From: Pelagerythrobacter sp041912895
GTDB taxonomy: Bacteria; Pseudomonadota; Alphaproteobacteria; Sphingomonadales; Sphingomonadaceae
Assembly: GCF_041912895.1 (NCBI RefSeq)
Contig: NZ_JAYSGI010000001.1
Span: 868,001 to 932,000 of the forward strand
Reading direction: 5' to 3'
Length of the DNA: 64,000 bases
This document shows, in pieces, positions 56,637-64,000 of this stretch. The translations under genes were made by a program, and so were the position numbers. Each line of letters begins with the position of its first letter. Within the stretch, counting starts at the first letter, position 1. Under the pieces are notes generated by a model, which searched no databases, was not told the origin of the DNA, and saw only the letters and a list, made by a program, of their open reading frames with translations.

Positions 56637-57980
56637 CTAGCGGAAGGCGTGGATCGTGCCCTCGTCGTCGAGCAGGTAGAGCATGTTGTTCGCCACCACC
56701 GGTGCGAGCGAGACGGGCTTGTCGAGGTCCCTGAACAGGTTCGCCGCGCCGTCGGCCAGGCCGACCTTGTAGATCTGCCCTTCGGTGCTCGCGATCCACA
56801 GGTTGCCGCCTGCGAGGACGGGGCCGGTCCAGAAGATCGCGCCTTCCCGGTCCTCTTCGTCGCGATAGCGGCTGAGCTGCGTAATCCAGCGCACCTTGCC
56901 GCTGGCCCGCGCGATCGCGAGCAGCTTGGCATCGTCGGTCAGCGCGAAGATCCATTCGCCGGCGATCGCGGGCGTGGAGATGCCGGCGACGTTGAGCTCC
57001 CAGATCCGCTGCCCAGTCACCAGCTCGTATGCCGCCATGCGCCCGCCCTGGCCAAGCGCATAGACGCGGCCGCCGTCGATGATCGGATCGGCGTCGATAT
57101 CGGTCAGCGAGCCGACCTCGGTCGAGATCGAGGTGCGCGCGAGCGCGTCGGACCACAGGAACTGGCCGTTCTCGTAACGATAGGCCGACAGCTCGCCCGA
57201 GCTGTAGCCCGCGATCACCGTGCCCTGCCCCGCCGCCGGAGCGGCGACGCCGAACACGCCGGCCGCCGTCTGCGAGCCCGATTCGTTCCATTTCGACTGC
57301 CCGGTCGCGGCATCGAGCGCATGGATCTGGTTGTCCTGCGTCATCACGTAGACCGAGTTGAAGGCGATCGTCGGCGAACCGCGCAGCGGACCGGCGGGCT
57401 TGACCTTCCATATCTCAGAACCCGTTTCCGCCTCGAGCGCGGCGACTTCGCCGACGCCGTTGGTGATGTAGAGCCGCCCACCGTTGTAGCTCGCGCCGCC
57501 GCCGAAGGCCGCGTTCTGCACGTTTCCGGCCAGCTCCATGCGGTGGCTCCAGCGCCGCGCGCCGGTCGCCGCATCGAACGCGTGGACGACGCCGTCGGTA
57601 TCGACCGCGTAGAGCATCCCGCCGCCGACCACGGGAGCGGCGGCGAGCCTGCGGCGTTCGCCCCCACCCGCGATCTGGGCGGTCCACACCTGCGAGGGTG
57701 CGTCGGCCAGCGTGAGGTGGCCGTAGCTCTTGCTCGCGGTGCCCCCCGCCTGCGGCCAAGCATCGTTAGTCTGCGCGGGCGGCACGACGACCGCCACCTC
57801 GGCGAGCGAGGCATCGACGCTCGCGCCGCTCTCGATGCGCGAGAGCACCGGCTTGCGTTCGCCGACGGTCGGCGTGGTCTTGGGGCCGTCTCCGCCGAAA
57901 AGACCGCATGCGCCCAGCGTCGCCGCCAGCGCCACCACGGCGACGCCGCGGGAGAGATTCGAAAAACGGATGGAAGTCAT
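56637..57980 (-). CDS. bamB: Outer-membrane assembly lipoprotein BamB
   Basis: A 447-residue lipoprotein. The signal peptide ends at lipobox LGAC near residue 25. The body is a PQQ-type beta-propeller with repeats such as LYAVDTDGVVHAFDAATGARRW, LDAATGQSKW and LVTGQRIWELNVAG. BamB is a scaffold of the BAM complex that inserts beta-barrels in the outer membrane. An inverted repeat TTAGGGTC-CT-GACCCTAG surrounds the stop. The YfgM-like gene directly upstream is a classical neighbour. Confidence 0.9.
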   Translation of the reverse strand: MTSIRFSNLSRGVAVVALAATLGACGLFGGDGPKTTPTVGERKPVLSRIESGASVDASLAEVAVVVPPAQTNDAWPQAGGTASKSYGHLTLADAPSQVWTAQIAGGGERRRLAAAPVVGGGMLYAVDTDGVVHAFDAATGARRWSHRMELAGNVQNAAFGGGASYNGGRLYITNGVGEVAALEAETGSEIWKVKPAGPLRGSPTIAFNSVYVMTQDNQIHALDAATGQSKWNESGSQTAAGVFGVAAPAAGQGTVIAGYSSGELSAYRYENGQFLWSDALARTSISTEVGSLTDIDADPIIDGGRVYALGQGGRMAAYELVTGQRIWELNVAGISTPAIAGEWIFALTDDAKLLAIARASGKVRWITQLSRYRDEEDREGAIFWTGPVLAGGNLWIASTEGQIYKVGLADGAANLFRDLDKPVSLAPVVANNMLYLLDDEGTIHAFR

Positions 57981-58004
57981 CGGTTCAAGGCCTGTTCTGA
58001 AGGT

Positions 58005-58769
58005 CTATTGCGCTTGCGGCGCAGCGCCTGCGGGCGCGCGAATTTCGTCGAGCACCGCGTCGACATCCTCGATCGCGTCGACCCCGAGCACGCCGGCCAT
58101 CTGCCGCGCGCGCGAGCGCAGCGCTTCGGGCTGGTTTTCGTCCCTGGCGATCGAGGCGAACAACGCGCCCGCCTCGCGGTTCTTGCCCTGCTCCAGCTGC
58201 GCCATCGCGACCAGTTCGGCCGCGCTACCGAAGAACGGCTTGCCCGGCACGGCCATCGGCTGCAGCCGCGAAATCACGTCGGCCGGCGGCAACGTGTCGA
58301 ACGTCGCGGCGACCTGGCGGATCGTGGCCAGATCGCGCATCAGCTGCGGCGCATCGCCATCGGCGGCGACCCCGGCGTAGAGCTCCGCCGCATCGGCGGT
58401 GCGCCCCTGTTCCATCGCGATGCCCGCCTTGAGCAGGGTCGCCTGCGTCGCCGCGCCGCTGCTGCCTTCGGCGATCAGTGGGTCGAGCTGGCTGTCCGCA
58501 CCGGCGAGATCACCGGCCTGCAACCGGTCGAGCGCGCCGACCAGCGTTTCCGAGTGCGCCTCCATCGCCGCTTCCTGGCGATGGTTCCAGTAGAGGTAAC
58601 CGCCGAACGCGACGAGGCCGAGCACCAGCGCGGCGATCAGCGGCTTGCCGTAGCGGCGGCCGAAATCGGCGTACTGATCCTGGCGGACGGCTTCGTCCAC
58701 TTCGCGCATGAGGACATCTTCCGATGCGGCGCGTCTCTGTTCGGAGGAGGTGGTGGGAGTGAGGGCCAA
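58005..58769 (-). CDS. TPR-repeat membrane protein, YfgM-like
   Basis: About 254 residues. A cytoplasmic N-terminus is followed by a single transmembrane helix (LIAALVLGLVAFGGYLYW) and TPR-type helices (LKAGIAMEQGRTADAAELY, AQLEQGKNREAGALFASIA). YfgM is an ancillary subunit near the Sec translocon and neighbours bamB in many genomes, as here. The start is uncertain: TTG 58769 follows GGAAAGAG, while TTG 58793 and ATG 58685 are alternatives. The Gln-rich C-terminus (APAGAAPQAQ) is unusual. Confidence 0.85.
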   Translation of the reverse strand: MALTPTTSSEQRRAASEDVLMREVDEAVRQDQYADFGRRYGKPLIAALVLGLVAFGGYLYWNHRQEAAMEAHSETLVGALDRLQAGDLAGADSQLDPLIAEGSSGAATQATLLKAGIAMEQGRTADAAELYAGVAADGDAPQLMRDLATIRQVAATFDTLPPADVISRLQPMAVPGKPFFGSAAELVAMAQLEQGKNREAGALFASIARDENQPEALRSRARQMAGVLGVDAIEDVDAVLDEIRAPAGAAPQAQ

Positions 58770-58898
58770 GCTGTGGCTCTTTCCATTTATCAATTTGGGC
58801 GTTCGGCGGGCTGTTTAGCGGATGGGCGCGCCAATTCAACTTGGAAACCTGCCTGTCCCCCGGCGAGTGAACCGCAGGTGAAGCGCACTGGCGCGGCT

Positions 58899-60044
58899 TC
58901 AGGGCAACGTGTCGCGGCCCATGGCGGACGCGTAGAGCCGGCGATAGGCCGCGATCATCGGTTTCTCGTCGAACCTGTCGCGCGCCTTGGCGCGATTGGC
59001 GCTGCCGAGTTCCGCGCGCAGAGCGGGATTCGCCGCCAGCGCCCGCAGGCTCTCCGCCAGCCGCTCGGGCACGGGATCGACGAAGGTGCGGTTCGGTTCG
59101 GCCACCATCTGCCCGATATCGCCCACGTCCATCGCGGCGACCGGCAGGCCCGCCGCCATCGCCTCGATCAGCGAGAGCGGCGCCTGCTCGCTGTCGGAGG
59201 AGATCGCGAAGATATCGAACAGCCCGGCATAGCGCGCAGGGTCCATCGCGAAGCCGGGCAAATGGACGCGGTGGCCGATGTCGTGGTGCTCGGCGGCGGC
59301 GCGGATCGCCTCGCGCTCGGGTCCCTCGCCCACGATCACCAGGTGCCATTCCTCGGGCAGCGGCGCGAAGGCCTTCACCAGCCGCGGCAGGTTCTTGACC
59401 TCGCGCAGCCCCGCGATCGTGCCCACCCAGAACTCGCCCTTGCGCTTGACCACGCCGCGCAGCGCGTCGGTCTTGGGCCGTTTGGCGAAGGCCCTGGTGT
59501 CGATCCCGTTGGCGATATGCTTGACCCGGCCCAGCGGCTGATCCCACGTTTCGAGCGCGATCCGCTCGAGCGTCTCGGACGGCACCACCAGCCCGTTCGC
59601 CCGGCCCAGCGCGATCTTGCGGTAGAGATTGCGCGTCGGCTTGAGGCGCGTCCGCTCGTCCTCGTTGAAGCCGTCCTCGTGATGGATCAGCGGCGGCAGG
59701 CCGAACGCGTCCTTGAACGCGGTGTGCGCCATCACCGCATCCATCGCGCCCCAGTTGTAGGTCAGGACCAGATCGTAGCCCTGCATCGCCCGCGCGAGGC
59801 GCTGAAGACGCGCCGGGGTCGGCCATCCGTGAAGCGGTGGGAAGTCTTTCGGGTAACGCACTGGTATCTGGCGCAGAAGATGCTGCGCCGCCTCCATGTG
59901 TTCGGGCTGGCCCGAGACGATCGCATGATCGACCTTCGGCCCGAACGCATTCATCAGGCGCACGGTGCGCAGTTCCTTGCCGCCCGCCGCGAAAGTCGAA
60001 TGCAGGTGGAGGATTCGCGCCCGGCCGCGCGGATCGGCGCTCAT
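58899..60044 (-). CDS. GT4-type glycosyltransferase
   Basis: A 381-residue GT-B glycosyltransferase. HLHSTFAAGGKELRTVRLMN is the N-terminal acceptor-side loop, and LVIVGEGPEREAI and SEQAPLSLIEAMAAGLPVAA are the nucleotide-sugar-binding E-x7-E region. It transfers a sugar to a lipid or saccharide; the donor is unknown. The start overlaps the alpha/beta hydrolase stop as ATGA. The pair is co-transcribed, so the hydrolase could act on the same product. Confidence 0.85.
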   Translation of the reverse strand: MSADPRGRARILHLHSTFAAGGKELRTVRLMNAFGPKVDHAIVSGQPEHMEAAQHLLRQIPVRYPKDFPPLHGWPTPARLQRLARAMQGYDLVLTYNWGAMDAVMAHTAFKDAFGLPPLIHHEDGFNEDERTRLKPTRNLYRKIALGRANGLVVPSETLERIALETWDQPLGRVKHIANGIDTRAFAKRPKTDALRGVVKRKGEFWVGTIAGLREVKNLPRLVKAFAPLPEEWHLVIVGEGPEREAIRAAAEHHDIGHRVHLPGFAMDPARYAGLFDIFAISSDSEQAPLSLIEAMAAGLPVAAMDVGDIGQMVAEPNRTFVDPVPERLAESLRALAANPALRAELGSANRAKARDRFDEKPMIAAYRRLYASAMGRDTLP

Positions 60045-60925
60045 GCGGCCCGCGCGAGCAGTCGGTCGATCGCCGCGAGCGCGACCGGCTCGTCCAGCAG
60101 CGGAGCGTGGCCGACGCCGGGCACGGTCACCAACTCCGCATCGGGGTGGCGCGCGGCCATCGCTTCGGCCGTGGCAGGCGAGAGCAGGTCCGACAGCGCG
60201 CCGCGCAACAGCAGCAGCGGCGCATCGCGCAAGGCCTCGAACGCGGGCCACAGATCGGGCGCCGCGCCGCCGCTGTCGGCGTTCTCGTCGCCACGGAACG
60301 GCTCGGCGATGCTCATGTCGTAATCGAACCCGATGCGGCCGTTCTGCTGCACCGTCAGCCCGCGCTTCGCCATCGCGAGCCAGTCGCCGGTCTCGAAGCC
60401 GGGATGCGCAGGGGCATGGACCTCCTCCAGCGCGAGTGCGGCGTGCATCCAGGTGGGGAAATTGCGCCCCTGCCCGACATATTCGCCGATCCGCGCGAGC
60501 CCCGCAGGCTCGACCTCCGGGCCGATGTCGTTGAGCACCGCTCCGGCGATCCGGCTTGGCTCCTTCGCCGCCATCAGCATCGTCATCAGTCCGCCGAGCG
60601 AAGTGCCGATCGCGACGAAGCGCGCCACGCCTTCCTGCGCCAGCAGCGCCTCGACATCCTCGACATAGGTTGCGGGCGTATAGCTCGCGGGATCGCGCGC
60701 GTATTCGCTGTCGCCGCGCCCGCGCATCTCGGGCACGATCACGCGGCGCGAAGCCGACAGGTGCGCGGCGAGATCGGCGAAATCGCGCGCATTGCGCGTC
60801 AGCCCGTGCAGGCACAGTACCGGCGCGCGGTCGCCCGGCCCCTGCCCCGGCCCCGGATAATCCCGGAAATGCAGCTTCAGACCGTCCGGGCTTTCCCAGA
60901 AGCGGTCGGTAAATCCAGTATCCAT
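60041..60925 (-). CDS. Alpha/beta hydrolase
   Basis: A 294-residue enzyme. The oxyanion-loop HG is in LCLHGLTRNARDF, the nucleophile elbow is AIGTSLGGLMTML (G-x-S-x-G), the acid may be in ALSDLLSP, and the His is in PGVGHAPLLDEP. Homologs act on esters, lactones or haloalkanes. The exact substrate is not seen. The start is ATG 60925; the frame upstream is open, but the family begins here. It is divergent from selO with an 85-bp gap. Confidence 0.85.
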   Translation of the reverse strand: MDTGFTDRFWESPDGLKLHFRDYPGPGQGPGDRAPVLCLHGLTRNARDFADLAAHLSASRRVIVPEMRGRGDSEYARDPASYTPATYVEDVEALLAQEGVARFVAIGTSLGGLMTMLMAAKEPSRIAGAVLNDIGPEVEPAGLARIGEYVGQGRNFPTWMHAALALEEVHAPAHPGFETGDWLAMAKRGLTVQQNGRIGFDYDMSIAEPFRGDENADSGGAAPDLWPAFEALRDAPLLLLRGALSDLLSPATAEAMAARHPDAELVTVPGVGHAPLLDEPVALAAIDRLLARAA

Positions 60926-61010
60926 CGGTTTCCGGGGGTTTCCTGTGTCAATTTCCCGCGACGGCCCGGCTGTCGTTGCCACCGCCTTCGCAGTCGCGCA
61001 CTATCGCCCG

Positions 61011-62417
61011 ATGCGCGAAGAACCGCAAGCGTCGCCCTATCGCCCCGATCCCGCGATCCTCCCGCTGGCCCCGTGGCTGGCCGATCGCGTGGAAGCGGCG
61101 CGGTTCCCTGCCGCCACGCTGCGGTATCGCAACGATCGCTGGGACAGGGCGGTTGGGCTGGACGAGCTCGACGAAGCCGCATGGATCGATCACTTCGCCC
61201 GCTTCGCGCCGCTCGCCGGCAACCTGCCCCAGCCACTCGCGCTGCGTTACCACGGGCACCAGTTCCGCGTGTACAACCCCGAGATCGGCGACGGGCGCGG
61301 GTTTCTGTTCGCGCAGCTTCGCGACGAATCCGGGCGGCTGCTCGATCTCGGCACCAAGGGTTCGGGCACCACGCCGCACAGCCGCACCGCCGACGGACGG
61401 CTGACCCTGAAAGGCGCGGTGCGCGAAATCCTCGCGACCGAAATGCTCGAGGCGCTGGGGGTCTACACCTCGAAGACCTTCTCGGTGATCGAGACCGGGG
61501 AAGAACTGTGGCGCGGCGACGAGCCCTCGCCCACCCGCTCGGCGGTGATGGTGCGGCTGAGCCACGGCCACATCCGGATCGGCACCTTCCAGCGGTTGCT
61601 GGCGCTGGAAGTGCGCGACCACATGGCTCAATTGGTCGATTACTGTCTTGCCCGGTTTCCCGGGCCGCAGCCGCCGCCCGACGCGCCGGGACGCGACGAG
61701 CCTGCGGTAATCCTCATGCACCAGGCGGTCGAGCGGCTCGCCGATCTCGCAGCGAGCTGGATGGTCGCGGGTTTCGTCCACGGCGTGCTCAACACCGACA
61801 ACATGAACGTGACCGGCGAGAGCTTCGATTACGGCCCGTGGCGCTGGCTGCCCACATGGGATGCGGGCTTCACCGCGGCCTATTTCGATCACAACGGCCT
61901 CTACGCCTTCGGCCGCCAGCCGGAAGCGGTGCACTGGAACCTCGGCCAGTTCGCGGTCGCGCTGCGCCTGCTCGCCGACGCGCCGCCGCTGATCGCTGCG
62001 CTCGAGCGCTTCGGGCCGCTCTACATGGCAGCGGTGGCGCGGCGCTGGTGCTGGCGGCTTGGCGTCGCACAGCGCGGCCCCGAACGCGACGGCGCGCTGG
62101 TGGCGGCCTGCGAGCAGGCGATGCGCGAGAGCGGCATCCCGCCCGACACGTTCTTCCACCGCCACCGCGGCGCGCGAAATGCCGAAGGCGCCCTCGCCGA
62201 AGCGCTGGCCGGATACCGACCGACGGCGGGTGACGACGCCTCCTATTGGGCCGAAGCGCCCCCCGAATCGATGCTGATCGACGAAGTCGAGACCATCTGG
62301 TCAGCCATCGACGAGCGCGACGACTGGACACCGCTAGCCGAGAAGATTGCCGCTGTGCATCGCATGGGCGATGCGCTGGGCGCGCCGCCTGCACCTGAGG
62401 GTCACGCGCCCGGTTGA
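61011..62417 (+). CDS. selO: Protein adenylyltransferase SelO (YdiU/UPF0061 family)
   Basis: A 468-residue pseudokinase-fold enzyme that AMPylates proteins. GHQFRVYNPEIGDGRGFLFA is the nucleotide-pocket loop, and LDLGTKGSGTTPHSRTADGR and VHGVLNTDNMNVTGESFDYGP (with the catalytic NTDN) are SelO signatures. This family acts in redox stress. It has no C-terminal selenocysteine or Cys in the usual place; the tail is APEGHAPG. The GTG at 60945 would add 22 residues. The ATG at 61011 fits other family starts better. Confidence 0.9.
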   Translation: MREEPQASPYRPDPAILPLAPWLADRVEAARFPAATLRYRNDRWDRAVGLDELDEAAWIDHFARFAPLAGNLPQPLALRYHGHQFRVYNPEIGDGRGFLFAQLRDESGRLLDLGTKGSGTTPHSRTADGRLTLKGAVREILATEMLEALGVYTSKTFSVIETGEELWRGDEPSPTRSAVMVRLSHGHIRIGTFQRLLALEVRDHMAQLVDYCLARFPGPQPPPDAPGRDEPAVILMHQAVERLADLAASWMVAGFVHGVLNTDNMNVTGESFDYGPWRWLPTWDAGFTAAYFDHNGLYAFGRQPEAVHWNLGQFAVALRLLADAPPLIAALERFGPLYMAAVARRWCWRLGVAQRGPERDGALVAACEQAMRESGIPPDTFFHRHRGARNAEGALAEALAGYRPTAGDDASYWAEAPPESMLIDEVETIWSAIDERDDWTPLAEKIAAVHRMGDALGAPPAPEGHAPG

Positions 62418-62427
62418 GTGCTTCCCA

Positions 62428-62964
62428 TCAGGGCTGTCCGGTCGTCATCTCCAGCGGCTGGATATCGATCCCGAACAGCTTCCATTCGCCCTGTTCCCAC
62501 TGGAAATACATGTCGAACGAGAGCGATATCGGGCGCATCTGGAACATGCCTTGCACACGAAATACGTCTTCGCGGACAAGCTGCGGTGCCTGGGTGTAGG
62601 TCGGCGGGATCAGCAGCGCGTTCGATAGGTCGATGCGAGAACGGCGAATGCCGGCGAACACCTCGGCCAGCCGCGCAGCATCGTTGTTGATCTGGAAACC
62701 TTGCGCGGAGATATCTCGCAGCACCGAATAGTTGCCCGACCGGTTGGCGTGATCGACCGCCGCCATCGTGGACCAGATCATCTTCGACAGTTCGAGCTGG
62801 CTCGGCGTGGGCCGAATCGAGGGGGGCGGCTGCACCTGTCCGGCCGGAACCTGCGCTTGCGCCATTGCGGACGAAACGGGCGAGAACGCCATTACGGCGA
62901 ACAAAAATGCCGGGGCAAGGCGCCCCGGCATCTTCGGTAGTTTTGCAGTCATCGTCATGACCAT
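62428..62964 (-). CDS. Hypothetical exported protein downstream of the adhesin
   Basis: A 178-residue protein with a signal-peptide-like N-terminus (RLAPAFLFAVMAFSPVSSAMA). The mature part (about 120 residues) has IWSTMAAVDHANRSGNYSVLRD and ends SLSFDMYFQWEQGEWKLFGID, resembling an NTF2-like or DUF4019-type periplasmic fold. It starts 13 bp after the adhesin stop, so the two are probably co-transcribed. Three ATGs (62964, 62958, 62952) are possible. Whether it aids adhesin export is unknown. Confidence 0.7.
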   Translation of the reverse strand: MVMTMTAKLPKMPGRLAPAFLFAVMAFSPVSSAMAQAQVPAGQVQPPPSIRPTPSQLELSKMIWSTMAAVDHANRSGNYSVLRDISAQGFQINNDAARLAEVFAGIRRSRIDLSNALLIPPTYTQAPQLVREDVFRVQGMFQMRPISLSFDMYFQWEQGEWKLFGIDIQPLEMTTGQP

Positions 62965-62977
62965 CGGTTCTGACGGC

Positions 62978-64000
62978 TCACCAGGCGATCTGGAAGCCGC
63001 CGCGGGCGCCGACCTCCCCGCTGTCGAAGCCGACACCGAGACCGGCCGAAAGCGCAGCGTTCTCGCCGACCCGCGCGCTGAGGGCCATGGTGCCCGCCGC
63101 CCGGTCGTCGAAATAGCCGACCCCGCCCGAGAGACCGAAGTTGGTCCCCGAAGGAAGCGTCGGCGATTCCATCGCCAGCGCCATCGCCACGCCCTCGTTG
63201 GCCCGCTCGATCGCCCGGCGATTCTCGGCGGTCTGGCCGAACAGCGAGTTGATCTGCCCGGTCTGTGCGCTGGTGAGCGACTGGAGCGAAGCGATATCGG
63301 CCGTGTTGGTGGCGATATTTGCCGTATTGACGCCGATCGCCGCTGTGTTGGCCGCGACCGAAGCGTTGGTGGCGATCCCGGTCGTCAGGCCCAGCGTGCC
63401 GTTCGCATCGGAGGTCACGACCGAGATCGTGCCCGTCTGGCTCGCGGTGCTGGTGTCCAGCCCGGCAATCACGACCTGCCCGTCGTTGGCCGCAGTCGCG
63501 CCGTTGCCGATCGCAACCGAATTGACTCCGGTGGCCGACGCTTCGTTGCCCATGGCGATCGCGCCGTCGCCGGTCGCGCTGGCGGCTTCGCCCACGGCGA
63601 CCGAGCGGACCCCGCTCGCGGTGGCGAGGTGGCCCAGCGCGGTGGCGCGTTCGGCCGTGGCGTTGGACCTCCAGCCGAAGGCGGTCGCCCCGGCGCCGAT
63701 CGCCGACGACTGCCCGCCGACCACGGTGGTCGACGCGCCGTCGGCTATCGTCGAGAAGCCCGCCGCTCCATCGCGGTTGCCGCCGATGGCGATCGAATCG
63801 CCGCCGATCGCCTGCGCGGTATTGCCGATCGCGACCGCATTGCTGCCGGACGCCACCGAATCTTCGCCGCCGGCAAAGCTCTGGTCGCCCGAAGCGGTGG
63901 ATTGATGGCCGACCGCCGTGCCCATCGCACCGGACGCCACGGCTTGCCAGCCGAGCGCGGTGGCGCCGGGCGTGGTGGCAACTGATTCGCCGCCGATCGC
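62978..64000 (-). CDS. Trimeric autotransporter adhesin (YadA-like), 3' part
   Basis: The last 340 residues of a gene that continues beyond the window. Residues about 1-190 are head repeats of about 14 residues (SVAIGNGATA, AIAMGNEASATG, RSVAVGEAASATG), the collagen-binding Hep/Hag type. A stalk (ATNASVAANTAAIGVNTANI, coiled coil) follows, then the C-terminal anchor RAIERANEGVAMALAMESP with the beta-barrel strands ending GGFQIAW. The anchor trimerises in the outer membrane, displaying the head. The last residue Trp is the Bam signal. No stop is present in the window at the 5' side. Confidence 0.9.
   Translation of the reverse strand, partial: AIGGESVATTPGATALGWQAVASGAMGTAVGHQSTASGDQSFAGGEDSVASGSNAVAIGNTAQAIGGDSIAIGGNRDGAAGFSTIADGASTTVVGGQSSAIGAGATAFGWRSNATAERATALGHLATASGVRSVAVGEAASATGDGAIAMGNEASATGVNSVAIGNGATAANDGQVVIAGLDTSTASQTGTISVVTSDANGTLGLTTGIATNASVAANTAAIGVNTANIATNTADIASLQSLTSAQTGQINSLFGQTAENRRAIERANEGVAMALAMESPTLPSGTNFGLSGGVGYFDDRAAGTMALSARVGENAALSAGLGVGFDSGEVGARGGFQIAW

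Noticed and set aside
56623..56640. TTAGGGTC-CT-GACCCTAG palindrome at the bamB stop
   Set aside because: The spacer of 2 bp is too short for a hairpin loop, no T tract follows, and it overlaps the stop codon, so I do not call it a terminator.
56649..60323. 1224-codon plus-strand open frame opposite bamB, the TPR gene and the glycosyltransferase
   Set aside because: Spans three well-supported minus-strand genes and their intergenic gaps, and the composition is Arg/His/Asp-rich antisense translation.
59837..62233. 798-codon open frame over the hydrolase and selO
   Set aside because: Out of frame with selO and antisense to the hydrolase. No domain visible.

Overview
The window is a high-GC, gene-dense stretch of an alphaproteobacterial chromosome, most likely from Sphingomonadales and probably an Erythrobacteraceae-type organism. 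Several things point there: a CckA-type hybrid kinase and a CpdR receiver, a SapC-family protein, plant/alphaproteobacterial-type glutamate-cysteine ligase, the accD-folC order, direct-repeat LexA boxes (GAAC-N7-GAAC), and many leaderless starts preceded by sphingomonad-like -10 boxes. Taxonomy is inferred from gene content only. No rRNA, CRISPR array, prophage or insertion sequence was recognised, and there is one tRNA (Val, anticodon GAC).

Layout. 1-5.5 kb: end of accD, folC, an AmpG-like permease, a Rieske oxygenase, rluB and rsmD. 5.5-7.1 kb: two adjacent paralogous exported proteins built from 11-residue Tyr/Trp-rich repeats. 7.1-14.4 kb: LexA-box uvrD, a DUF2200 gene, rhlE, an FAD-linked oxidase and sapC, then a strong candidate small RNA carrying a CCTCCTCCC motif. 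14.6-20.4 kb: N-formylglutamate amidohydrolase family gene, cpdR, tRNA-Val, icd, a GNAT-nitrilase fusion and a flavin monooxygenase. 20.5-26.3 kb: CPA2 antiporter, alaS and LexA-box recA. 26.3-33.2 kb: tandem DUF4139 genes, cckA coupled to a DUF2062 gene, and smpB. 33.3-41.4 kb: an aspartoacylase-like hydrolase, dapA, a soluble lytic transglycosylase, an overlapping greB operon, an outer-membrane barrel and rlmN.

41.4-50.5 kb: divergent HxlR regulator/azoR, a glycine-zipper protein, an overlapping SDR-cytochrome b-molybdopterin oxidoreductase operon, cfa, a RelE/ParE-type toxin-antitoxin pair, an acyltransferase gene broken by an in-frame amber codon, and argG. 50.5-53 kb: an 850-bp gene-poor interval with a possible structured RNA, rlpA and ubiA. 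53-64 kb: rsmE, gshA, an isoprenylcysteine-methyltransferase-like membrane protein, bamB with a YfgM-like TPR gene, a glycosyltransferase/hydrolase pair, selO, a small exported protein, and the 3' part of a trimeric autotransporter adhesin running off the window end.

Most of the genes are housekeeping. The less ordinary signals are the candidate small RNA at 14.5 kb, the 11-residue-repeat paralogs, the LexA-controlled apparently leaderless uvrD, the amber-split acyltransferase, the overlapping SDR/cytochrome b/molybdoenzyme operon, and the structured non-coding interval at 50.6-51.1 kb.
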